Shown here in pieces: positions 21,260 to 29,215 of a stretch of DNA of 64,000 nucleotides. Positions within the stretch are counted from its first letter, which is position 1, and every line of letters starts with the position of its first letter. Position numbers and translations under genes: made by a program. Below the pieces are notes generated by a model, which did not search any database, had not been told where the DNA came from, and was given only the letters and a program-made list of their open reading frames with translations. This DNA is from Actinotalea lenta (lineage in GTDB: Bacteria > Actinomycetota > Actinomycetes > Actinomycetales > Cellulomonadaceae). The DNA is taken from assembly GCF_030586465.1 (NCBI RefSeq), contig NZ_JAUQYP010000001.1, forward strand, positions 783,300-847,299, written 5' to 3'.

Positions 21260-21296
21260 GAGGCCCGGCCCGCGCGTGCTGCGGGTCGGGCCCCTC
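21260..21296. terminator. Hairpin terminator between hspR and the convergent GGDEF-like gene
   Basis: Arms 21260-21273 and 21281-21296 pair over about 14 bases (GAGGCCCGGCCCGC against GCGGGTCGGGCCCCTC, with a G.U pair and one mismatch) around a seven-base loop. No clear T-run. Placed between convergent genes, it can serve both. Confidence 0.65.
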
Positions 21297-21367
21297 TCGC
21301 GCGGCGCGGTCAGGGCTCCCCCTCCAGGGCTCCCGACCGGGCGCAGTCCGGGGGATGCGGACGTGTG

Positions 21368-22132
21368 CTAGCGGCGCAGGTGGTTGAGCAGGTCCACCGC
21401 CCGCTCGTGGGTCTCGGGCAACGGCTCGATCCAGATGCGCGCGGGCTGGCGGACCAGCTCGGTGATCTGCAGCGCCTCCGCGTGGGAGTTCACCTGGTCA
21501 CGCATGCGCCGCACCGTCTCACCCAGGCCCCAGTCGCGCGCGACGAGCACCGCGAAGGCGCCGCCGCCGAGTGCGGCCATCGGGTGCCCGGGAGCCAGCG
21601 CGGCGGTCAGCGCGCGGCCCATGGCCGCGGACCGGGCCATCCGCCGCCAGGGCGGCAGGTCACCGGTGGCGACGTCCACGAGCACCAGCGCGTGGGTGGC
21701 GAAGGCGTGGTGCGCGTGGCGGCGGGCCTCGCCGTACGTCTCGCCGATCCGCACCGCCAGGTAGTCCAGCGTGGGCAGCCCCGACTCGGGGTCCAGCACC
21801 GCGGACTGTGCCGGCAGGGCGTCCATCGCGCTCGCCCAGCCCTCGCACAGGGCGCGGACGGCGGCCAGGTCAGGCTCGCGGTGGAGCAGGCGGTACGCCA
21901 CGCCGAGGTCGTCGAGTGCCTCGGCGATTCCCACGCCGGTGCTGCCCCGCACGGTGCCGAGCCGGGCTGCGGCCGCCGTGGGGCTGGATCCCGTGGTCAG
22001 GGCCTCGGCCAGGGCGTCGACCGCCGGGTGGTACCAGTCGCCGGGACGCAGCCACACCGACTCGGCCGTGGTGGTTCGCCACAGCTCGCGCAGCTCGGGG
22101 GCGGTGGGCCCGCTGATGTCGGTGGTCGTCAC
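21368..22132 (-). CDS. Degenerate GGDEF-domain protein
   Basis: 254 residues. The second half has the layout of a diguanylate cyclase domain: DPESGLPTLDYLAVRIGE corresponds to the usual D-LTGL-N motif, and GGGAFAVLVAR stands where GGDEFAVLL is expected. The signature D and E are replaced, so cyclase activity is unlikely; a nucleotide-binding or scaffolding role is possible. The N-terminal 100 residues are helical and unrecognised. GTG start. Divergent from the giant sigma-factor fusion with a 284-base shared upstream region. Confidence 0.62.
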   Translation of the reverse strand: MTTTDISGPTAPELRELWRTTTAESVWLRPGDWYHPAVDALAEALTTGSSPTAAAARLGTVRGSTGVGIAEALDDLGVAYRLLHREPDLAAVRALCEGWASAMDALPAQSAVLDPESGLPTLDYLAVRIGETYGEARRHAHHAFATHALVLVDVATGDLPPWRRMARSAAMGRALTAALAPGHPMAALGGGAFAVLVARDWGLGETVRRMRDQVNSHAEALQITELVRQPARIWIEPLPETHERAVDLLNHLRR

Positions 22133-22416
22133 GGTGCATGAGAGGGCCCTGCCCCGGGCTCATGACGCGGTTCGGGCGTGCCGATAGAGCAATCACCCGA
22201 TCGGACCAGCAGCAGAAGGGGGTGTGTCAGCCGCCTCGTGCGTCCGGCTTCACCCGGACGGACCCGTTGCCCCGATTCTCACCCTGGTGACCCGCCCCCG
22301 TGGTGTCGGTGTGCGTGAGACTCTTGGCGACGGATCGCCTGACTTGGCCGGTTCCGTCCGGCGCGTCGGACTTGGGCGGTGGCAGGAGGTATGGCGGGAT
22401 CTCGGAGGGGGGTGGC

Positions 22417-25400
22417 ATGAGCGTCGGCAGCGTCTGGGACCTGTCCAGCGACGCGGAGCTGATCACTGCTGTGCGCAGTGGCGAGTCGGCCGCCTTCGGT
22501 GTGCTGTACGAGCGCCATGTCTCTGCTGCCCGCGCTGTGGCCCGCCAGTACTCGAACTCGGACGCCGACGCCGACGACGCGGTCCAGGACGCCTTCAGCA
22601 GGGTGTTCTCCGCGGTGCGTGGTGGCGGCGGCCCGGACGTCGCGTTCCGGGCCTACCTGTTCACCGTGCTGCGCCGCGTGGCACTCGACCGGATCGAGAG
22701 CGTCCGGCGGACCGAACCGACGGACGACGACGCGGCCTTCGAGGGCATCGCCGTGGCGTCCTCGGAGGAGCCGGCCCTCGAGGGGTTCGAGCGCGGCGTG
22801 GTGTCCCAGGCGTACTCCTCGCTGCCGGAGCGCTGGCAGGCCGTGCTCTGGTACACGGAGGTCGAGGGCCTGTCCGCCCAGGAGATCGCCCCTGTCCTCG
22901 GGCTGACGGCCAACGGGGTGGCTGCACTGGCGTACCGCGCGCGCGAAGGCCTGCGGCAGGCCTACCTGCAGCAGCACCTCGCAGCCCCGCAGTCCGAGGC
23001 GTGCACGTTGGTGAACTCCAAGCTGGGTGCCTACGTGCGGGGCGGGCTCGCCAAGCGGGAGACCTTGCTGGTCGAGTCGCACCTCGAGGAGTGCCACACC
23101 TGCCGCGCACTCGTGCTCGAGCTCGGCGACGTGAACCACGGCATGCGCGTGGTCATCGGGCCGCTGGTCCTGGGCGCGGTGGCCGTGGGCTCGATCACGG
23201 GCGTCGGCTTCGGCGGTGCGGTGGCGGTGGCGAAGGGTGGCGCGGGCGCCGCCGGCGGGTCGGGTTCTGGAGCGAGCACCGGCGCCGGCACCGGGACGGG
23301 GGTGAGCTCCGGGGGGGGCTCCGGAGGTGTCACGAGCGGTGCCGCGAGCGGCTCGGGTGTCGGCGTCGGTGCGACGGCCGGCGCGGGCGTCGGTGCGGCG
23401 AGCGGCGTGGGTGTCGGAGCGGCGAGTGCGGCGGTCGGCGGCGTGTCTGCCCTCGCCGCGGCCATGGCGGAGGCCGCACCGGCAGCGGCGGCCGGGATCG
23501 CGCGTCCCGGTGGTTCCGCGGGCGCCGGGACCGCCGGGCCGGCCGCGGGCTCCGGTGTCGCGGCGGCTTCCGGGGCGGCGGGTGGCGGCGCCACAGGCGG
23601 GCTGGCGGCCCTGGTCGGAGCGTTCGTCGCGTCGCCGGTCGCGCTCGCGGTCGTGGCCGGCGTCGTGGTCGTGAGCGTCTCGGTCGGCGTCGCCGGTGCG
23701 CTGGGCGTGTTCAGCGGTCCGGGGGCGCCCCCGGTGGTCGCGGGTCCGTCCCAGGAGCCCGCGCCTGCCGGTCAGGTCGGTGCCGGCGGCACGCCGACGC
23801 CCACCGACGTGCCGGCCACGCCGGCGCAGGGTCCGACCGCGCCCACGCAGTCACCGGCCACGCAGCCTCCAGCGGCGTTGCCGACCACCGCCCCGACCAG
23901 CGCACCGACGCAGCAGCCGACCTCGGCACCGTCGACGCAGGCCCCGACCAGCGCACCGACGCAGGCCCCGACCAGCGCACCGACGCAGCAGCCGACCAGT
24001 GCGCCGACGTCGGACCCCGCGCCCACCCCGACCCCCGCGCCCACCTCGACTCCCGCGCCCACCCCGACTCCCGCGCCCACGTCGACTCCGACCCCCACCG
24101 CGCCGGCAACCGTCCCGACCCTGGCTCTGGACCCGATCGGCCCCCTCGCGCTGGTGGCCGGTCAGCCCGCGCCCGTGGACGTCGTGGTGCGCAACGACTC
24201 CGGCTCCGCGGCCCAGGGGGTCAGCACGACCTTCGTTTTCGATGCGGGCACCGTCTGGTCCGTGCAGGCGACCACGGATGCCCCCAGCGGCGGGGGCGCC
24301 GCCGCCCCGACGGACACGACGGGGTGGTCCTGCACGCGGCAGGACGCCACCACGGCGCTGTGCAGCCTGGACCTGCTCGCACCGCACGCCAGCTCGACAC
24401 TGCACGCCTCGGTCGCGGTCGACGACGACTCCCTCATCGACGCGCAGCGTGATCTGGGGATCCGGGTGAGCACCTGGGTGTCGGGCGGTGCGCACACGAC
24501 CGCGAGCGTCACCGCGCGGCTCGCCTCGGCCCCGGCGCGGATCGTGCTGGCCGATGCCGCGCCGCAGGCCGTCGTCGGAGCGGCGGACGCCGATGCCAGC
24601 GTCGTCCTCGAGGTCCCGGTGAGCAACACCGGCCAGACCACGGCACGGGACGTCACGGTGCACGTCGAGCGCCCGGTGACGCTCCCCGCCGGCGCCGAGC
24701 TCTCCGCGGTCGACGGTGCCCCGACCCCGTGGACCTGCGTGCCGGAGGGCGACGGACTGGCCTGCACCACCGGCTCGCTCGCGCCGCGGGCGACGCTGCC
24801 CCTCGGGGTGCGCGTCACCGTGCCTGCGCTGATCGGCGCCGACCTGCCCGTCACGGACGTCGATGTGACCACGACGCTGCGCACCTGGGCTGCGGACAGC
24901 GAGGCCGGGGCGGCGGTGACGGTGCGCTCGGCGCCGGGTGAGCTCACGGTGTCGGCCCCGGCGCGGCTGGCCTTGCAGCGGCACGAGCAGCGCTACCTGA
25001 CGGTCGGGCTGGGCAACGCCGGAGGTACCACGATCGCCGACGCGGCCGCCCGGATCGACCTGCCTGCAGGCGTGAGCGTGGCCGCGGTGGAGGCTCCCGA
25101 GGGTGCGACCTGCGACGAGCTGGACGGTGCCGTCGAGTGCACCGCGACGCTCGCCCCCCGCGCGACCCGCGACCTCAGGCTCGCGTTGAGCACGGACGCC
25201 TCGGCGCCCGGCTCGCTCGGGGCGGCGACCGCGGCGGTGTCCGGGCCGGGCACCCAGGCGTCCGGTCGGACCGATCTCTCGGCAATGGTGTCCCACCTGG
25301 AGGTCTCCAGCCCGCTCACGGTGGACCTGGTGCGAGGGGCGTCCGGCGCGGTGTCGCTCAGCCTGACCAACACCGGTGATGCGACCTCGCACGACGCGGC

Positions 25401-26601
25401 CGTGCGGCTGTGGGTGACAGGGACGTCGCTGGTGACGTTCGAGCCCGGAGACGAGCCACTCGGGGACGCCGGCTGGTCCTGCGCTGCCGCCGGCCCTGCC
25501 GACGTGACGTGCACCCTGCCGACCGTCGCCCCGGGTCGGACCGTCTCCCTCCTGCTCCCCACCGTGTCCCGGGCGGACTCGGCCGCCGTGCAGGCCACCG
25601 TGCACGTGTCGATCACGGACGACGTGGCGGGGACGGTCCTGCAGCCGGACCCGGTGACCGTCTCGACCGCGTCCGCCGGGCTCACCGCGCGCCACCGCTG
25701 GACCGGCGGCTACGCGGTGACCGAGATCGGCGCGCCCGTCCTGACCTGCGACCCCTCGCAGGACGCGACCTGCGTCCGGGCCAGGGCCGACCTGGGCGGG
25801 AGCGCGTCGGACAACGACTTCGCCATGGTCCCGGTCGAGGGCGGTTCCGCGGCGACGCTCGCCGTGCCGGAAGGCCGCCAGGTGGCGTTCGCCGGCCTGT
25901 ACTGGTCGGCCGACCGCTGGGCGCCCGTCTCCGGTGCGGACACCTGGACCGGCCCACTGACCGGCGTCAGCGTGCGGGCTCCCGGTGCCGAGCAGGCCGT
26001 CCAGGTTGAGGGTTCCGTGATCGCGCGCGTCACCGACAACGCCGACCGTGAGTACTACCAGTCCTTCGCCGACGTGACCGACCTGGTCGCCGCGGCGGGC
26101 TCGGGGGCCTGGTCGGTCGACGGCGTCGCGACGGCCGCCACGCAGAACCAGCGGAACCGGAGCTACTACGGCGGGTGGGCCCTGGTCGTGGTCTACAGCG
26201 CGCCGGGCACCGATCAGACCGTCGACCTGTACGACGGCGGAGCCTGGGTCGCGTCGAACACCTCGGCCGCCTTCTCGTTCGAGGCGGACGGCCGGCGCGA
26301 CGGCCGCGTCGGCGTGGTGGCCTGGGACGGTGACCGGAATGCGAACGGCAACGGGGGCGACACCCTGAGCCTGGGGCCGGACCGGCTGACGCCGCTGCGC
26401 TGGGACGGGTTGCTCGGGTCCGCCAACGACGCCTTCACGTCGACCGCGATGGGGTCGCCCTGGGCCAACTCGCTGGGCGTGGACGCCAAGGGCTTCGCCC
26501 CCGCGCCGCTGGTCGACGGCATCAACCGGCTCACGGCGGCGACCTCCGGGGACCAGTACCTCATCGGCGCGGTGACGGTGATGACGACACCGACCGAGTG
26601 A
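22417..26601 (+). CDS. ECF sigma factor fused to zinc motif, hydrophobic segments and surface-protein repeats
   Basis: One uninterrupted frame of 1,394 residues. Sigma region 2 at about 12-93, region 4 at about 135-184, then an anti-sigma-type zinc motif His222-x3-Cys226-x2-Cys229. A hydrophobic stretch (about 245-272), a Gly/Ala/Ser-rich part (273-395), a stronger hydrophobic segment (about 396-432) and a Pro/Thr-rich wall-spanning-like linker with TSAPTQAP repeats (433-567) follow. The rest holds about four DUF11-like beta repeats and a C-terminal 300-residue domain with FAGLYWSADRW and GGWALVVVYS motifs seen in surface proteins. It looks like a membrane-tethered sigma factor with its own extracytoplasmic sensor; related long-extension ECF groups (ECF52/53) are known in actinobacteria. 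No separate anti-sigma gene is nearby. GGAGG eight bases before ATG sets the start. Confidence 0.85.
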   Translation: MSVGSVWDLSSDAELITAVRSGESAAFGVLYERHVSAARAVARQYSNSDADADDAVQDAFSRVFSAVRGGGGPDVAFRAYLFTVLRRVALDRIESVRRTEPTDDDAAFEGIAVASSEEPALEGFERGVVSQAYSSLPERWQAVLWYTEVEGLSAQEIAPVLGLTANGVAALAYRAREGLRQAYLQQHLAAPQSEACTLVNSKLGAYVRGGLAKRETLLVESHLEECHTCRALVLELGDVNHGMRVVIGPLVLGAVAVGSITGVGFGGAVAVAKGGAGAAGGSGSGASTGAGTGTGVSSGGGSGGVTSGAASGSGVGVGATAGAGVGAASGVGVGAASAAVGGVSALAAAMAEAAPAAAAGIARPGGSAGAGTAGPAAGSGVAAASGAAGGGATGGLAALVGAFVASPVALAVVAGVVVVSVSVGVAGALGVFSGPGAPPVVAGPSQEPAPAGQVGAGGTPTPTDVPATPAQGPTAPTQSPATQPPAALPTTAPTSAPTQQPTSAPSTQAPTSAPTQAPTSAPTQQPTSAPTSDPAPTPTPAPTSTPAPTPTPAPTSTPTPTAPATVPTLALDPIGPLALVAGQPAPVDVVVRNDSGSAAQGVSTTFVFDAGTVWSVQATTDAPSGGGAAAPTDTTGWSCTRQDATTALCSLDLLAPHASSTLHASVAVDDDSLIDAQRDLGIRVSTWVSGGAHTTASVTARLASAPARIVLADAAPQAVVGAADADASVVLEVPVSNTGQTTARDVTVHVERPVTLPAGAELSAVDGAPTPWTCVPEGDGLACTTGSLAPRATLPLGVRVTVPALIGADLPVTDVDVTTTLRTWAADSEAGAAVTVRSAPGELTVSAPARLALQRHEQRYLTVGLGNAGGTTIADAAARIDLPAGVSVAAVEAPEGATCDELDGAVECTATLAPRATRDLRLALSTDASAPGSLGAATAAVSGPGTQASGRTDLSAMVSHLEVSSPLTVDLVRGASGAVSLSLTNTGDATSHDAAVRLWVTGTSLVTFEPGDEPLGDAGWSCAAAGPADVTCTLPTVAPGRTVSLLLPTVSRADSAAVQATVHVSITDDVAGTVLQPDPVTVSTASAGLTARHRWTGGYAVTEIGAPVLTCDPSQDATCVRARADLGGSASDNDFAMVPVEGGSAATLAVPEGRQVAFAGLYWSADRWAPVSGADTWTGPLTGVSVRAPGAEQAVQVEGSVIARVTDNADREYYQSFADVTDLVAAAGSGAWSVDGVATAATQNQRNRSYYGGWALVVVYSAPGTDQTVDLYDGGAWVASNTSAAFSFEADGRRDGRVGVVAWDGDRNANGNGGDTLSLGPDRLTPLRWDGLLGSANDAFTSTAMGSPWANSLGVDAKGFAPAPLVDGINRLTAATSGDQYLIGAVTVMTTPTE
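23889..24100 (+). repeat. In-frame Pro/Thr codon repeats
   Basis: The DNA repeats units close to CCGACCAGCGCACCGACGCA, then CCCGCGCCCACC units, encoding TSAPTQ(A/Q)P and PTPTPAPTS. They form the linker between the hydrophobic segment and the presumed outer domains of the sigma-factor fusion. Copy number probably varies among strains. Confidence 0.8.
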
Positions 26602-26644
26602 CATCGGCGGCTCACCGCGACAAGGAAGGCGCGCCTCACCTATC

Positions 26645-26658
26645 CTCAGCATGCTGAG
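26645..26658. promoter_or_regulatory. 14-bp perfect palindrome before the carotenoid operon
   Basis: CTCAGCATGCTGAG is self-complementary with no loop, so it is an operator rather than an RNA hairpin. It lies 24 bases before the idi start, close to where the promoter should be. No regulator gene is adjacent; a MarR- or GntR-type protein encoded elsewhere could bind. Role inferred from position. Confidence 0.55.
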
Positions 26659-26682
26659 TATCTCCCGAGGATCGAGGATCGG

Positions 26683-27216
26683 ATGTCCGAGCTGGTGGTG
26701 CTGCTCGACGAGGACGGCGCGCCCGCGGGCACGGCGGACAAGGCGCACGTGCACACGACGTGCACCCCGCTGCACCTCGCGTTCTCCTGCCATGTGATCG
26801 ACCCGGACGGTCGCGTGCTCGTCACGCGCCGCGCGCTGACCAAGCGGACCTGGCCGGGGGTGTGGACCAACAGCTTCTGCGGGCACCCGGGACCCGGGGA
26901 GGGCCTCGAGGACGCCGTCCGCCGACGCGCCGCCTTCGAGCTCGGGCTCGAGCTCGCCGGGATCAGCGACGTCCTGCCGGACTTCCGCTACCAGGCGACG
27001 GACGCCTCCGGGATCGTGGAGAACGAGGTGTGCCCCGTGGTGGTCGCAGCGCCTGCGAGCGGCAGCCGGGTGCAGCCGAACCCGGACGAGGTGATGGACC
27101 ACCTGTGGGTCCCGGTACCACAGCTGCTCGCCGCCATCGAGGCCGCTCCCTGGGCGCTCAGCCCGTGGCTGGTGCAGTCCGGGCCGGGCCTGGCCGCCGC
27201 CTGGGGTGCGCCATGA
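26683..27216 (+). CDS. idi: Isopentenyl-diphosphate delta-isomerase, type I
   Basis: 177 residues, normal length. Nudix-fold enzyme that interconverts IPP and DMAPP, supplying the primer for prenyl chains. The catalytic Cys is in TNSFCGHP and the catalytic Glu in ENEVCP. First gene of the carotenoid operon, ending in an ATGA overlap with crtE. Confidence 0.95.
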   Translation: MSELVVLLDEDGAPAGTADKAHVHTTCTPLHLAFSCHVIDPDGRVLVTRRALTKRTWPGVWTNSFCGHPGPGEGLEDAVRRRAAFELGLELAGISDVLPDFRYQATDASGIVENEVCPVVVAAPASGSRVQPNPDEVMDHLWVPVPQLLAAIEAAPWALSPWLVQSGPGLAAAWGAP

Positions 27217-28322
27217 TGCGCGCGCTGGCGCCCACCGGGCAGCCGCACCGGGTCGACCTGCTCCTGGAGTCCGCGATCGCGGACGCGACCCGCCGCGCGG
27301 CGGTGCACGGCCCCGGCTACGCGCTGCTCTGGCAGGAGATCGGGCGAAGCGTGCACGGCGGCAAGCGGTTCCGCTCGGGCCTCGTGCTGGGGGTGCACGC
27401 CGGGCTCGGCGACCCGAACCCGGACGCCGCCGTGGCGGTGGCGGCCGCCTTCGAGCTGCTGCACACCGCTTTCCTCGTGCACGACGACCTCATCGACGGA
27501 GACACCGTCCGTCGCGGCGCGCCCAACCTCGCCGAGACGATGCGTCGCGACGCGCTCCGCGCCGGGGCAGGCGGCGAGGAGGCGGACCGTTACGCCCAGG
27601 CGGCCGCCGTGCTTGCCGGGGACCTTGCGCTCGCCCAGGCCCACCGCCTGCTCGCCGGCGTGGACGTCGGGCGCGGGACGCGCCTGGCGCTGCTGGACCT
27701 GTTCGACGAGACGCTGCACGTCTCGGCCGGCGGCGAGCTGGAGGACACCGCCGCCGGGCTCGGGTTGATCACGCCGAGCGTGGACCGCGCCGTGCGGATC
27801 GCCGAGTCCAAGACCGCGATGTACTCGTTCCGCGCGCCGCTGCGCGCCGGCGCCCTGCTCGCGGGTGCGGACGGGGGCCTCGTGGCCGAGCTGGACCAGC
27901 AGGGCCGGCTGCTGGGCCGGGCCTTCCAGCTGGTCGACGACCTGCTCGGGGTGTTCGCTCCGGAGGCGGAGACCGGCAAGTCGAACGTGTCGGACCTGCG
28001 CGAGGGCAAGCGCACGCCGCTCATCCTGCACGCGCGGACCACGTCGGCGTGGGGCGACCTCGCCGACGGCCTCGGACGCCCGGACCTGGACGACCTCACC
28101 GCGGCGCGGATGCGGCGGGCACTGGCGCGGTGCCCGGCCCCGGTGCTGGTGCAGCGTGCTGTCGAGCGGGACCTCGCGGACGTCCGGGACCGGTGCTCGC
28201 GCCTCCCCGACGCGGTGGCGCACGTCGTCGCGGTCGTCGGTCTCCAGATCGCCGAAGCGCTGTGCACCGTGGTCGGGCACATCGACTCGGCCCGGAGGGA
28301 GCCGTTGTGGCAGGCCGGATGA
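27213..28322 (+). CDS. crtE: Geranylgeranyl diphosphate synthase
   Basis: 369 residues. All-alpha prenyltransferase with the first Asp-rich motif in VHDDLIDGD, RRG(A)PNLAE after it, and a second Asp motif in FQLVDDLLGVF. It makes C20 GGPP for phytoene and probably also supplies the C5 donor pathway context. ATG overlaps the idi stop (ATGA). Somewhat long at the N-terminus, as in other actinobacterial CrtE. Confidence 0.93.
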   Translation: MMRALAPTGQPHRVDLLLESAIADATRRAAVHGPGYALLWQEIGRSVHGGKRFRSGLVLGVHAGLGDPNPDAAVAVAAAFELLHTAFLVHDDLIDGDTVRRGAPNLAETMRRDALRAGAGGEEADRYAQAAAVLAGDLALAQAHRLLAGVDVGRGTRLALLDLFDETLHVSAGGELEDTAAGLGLITPSVDRAVRIAESKTAMYSFRAPLRAGALLAGADGGLVAELDQQGRLLGRAFQLVDDLLGVFAPEAETGKSNVSDLREGKRTPLILHARTTSAWGDLADGLGRPDLDDLTAARMRRALARCPAPVLVQRAVERDLADVRDRCSRLPDAVAHVVAVVGLQIAEALCTVVGHIDSARREPLWQAG

Positions 28323-29215
28323 GGCCGGTCGTGCCGGACGGCGAGGGTGCCACCCGGCTGTCGCTGTATGACGACACCGCGCAGCGGGCCGCCGACGTGC
28401 TGGTGCGCCGGTACTCCACGAGCTTCGGCCTGGCGACCCGGTTGCTGCCCGGTGCTCAGCGGACCCACGTCCGCGACGTGTACGCGTTGGTGCGGCTGGC
28501 CGACGAGGTGGTGGACGGCGCATCGGCCGAGGCCGGTGCGGACCGCGAGCGCTCTCGAGTGCTGCTCGACGAGCTCGAGGCCCGCACGGAGGCGGCCATG
28601 GCCACCGGCTACTCGACCGACGTGCTCGTGCACGCGTTCGCCAGGACTGCGCGCGAGGTCGGCATCACCACCGACCTGACCAGGCCCTTCTTCGCGTCGA
28701 TGCGCACGGACCTGGACACGACCGTGCACGACGAGGAGAGCCTGGCCACCTACATCTACGGCTCGGCGGAGGTGGTCGGGCTGATGTGCCTGCGGGTGTT
28801 CCTGTCCGACCTGCCCGCCGAGTGGCGCGAGACCATGTACCGGGAGCTCGGGCCGGGGGCCCAGGCGCTGGGGGCCGCGTTCCAGAAGATCAACTTCCTG
28901 CGTGACCTGGCTGAGGACGGTGCCGTGCTCGGTCGGCGCTACCTGGTGGGGATCGACCCGCGGGCGGTCACCGAGGAGCAGAAGAAGGCGGCTCTGGCCG
29001 ACATCGACGAGGACCTGGCCGTGGCCCGCACCGCACTGACCGCGCTGCCTGCGGGACCGCGCAGGGCGGTGGCCGTCGCATTCGGCCTGTTCAGCGAGCT
29101 GGCTGCGCGGCTCCGGGCGACGCCGGCAGCCGAGCTCTCGCGGTCCAGGGTCGCCGTCCCCGGGCCGGTGAAGGCCAGGGTGGCGGCCACGGCGGTGCTG
29201 CGGGGGTCACGATGA
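28307..29215 (+). CDS. crtB: Phytoene synthase
   Basis: 302 residues from GTG 28307, chosen because GGAGGG lies seven bases upstream; the ATG at 28319, which overlaps the crtE stop, is the alternative. It condenses two GGPP to phytoene. Both Asp-rich motifs are present: RLADEVVDG and NFLRDLAEDG. Embedded in the carotenoid operon, with an ATGA overlap at its end with crtI. Confidence 0.93.
   Translation: MAGRMRPVVPDGEGATRLSLYDDTAQRAADVLVRRYSTSFGLATRLLPGAQRTHVRDVYALVRLADEVVDGASAEAGADRERSRVLLDELEARTEAAMATGYSTDVLVHAFARTAREVGITTDLTRPFFASMRTDLDTTVHDEESLATYIYGSAEVVGLMCLRVFLSDLPAEWRETMYRELGPGAQALGAAFQKINFLRDLAEDGAVLGRRYLVGIDPRAVTEEQKKAALADIDEDLAVARTALTALPAGPRRAVAVAFGLFSELAARLRATPAAELSRSRVAVPGPVKARVAATAVLRGSR

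Noticed and set aside
22177..22184. GCCGATAG as a sigma-28 type -10 before the sigma fusion
   Set aside because: No TAAA-like -35 at the right distance, and the distance to the gene is long.
23889..24100. Short regular repeats that look array-like
   Set aside because: They are codon repeats in frame with the sigma-factor fusion, without spacers of CRISPR type.
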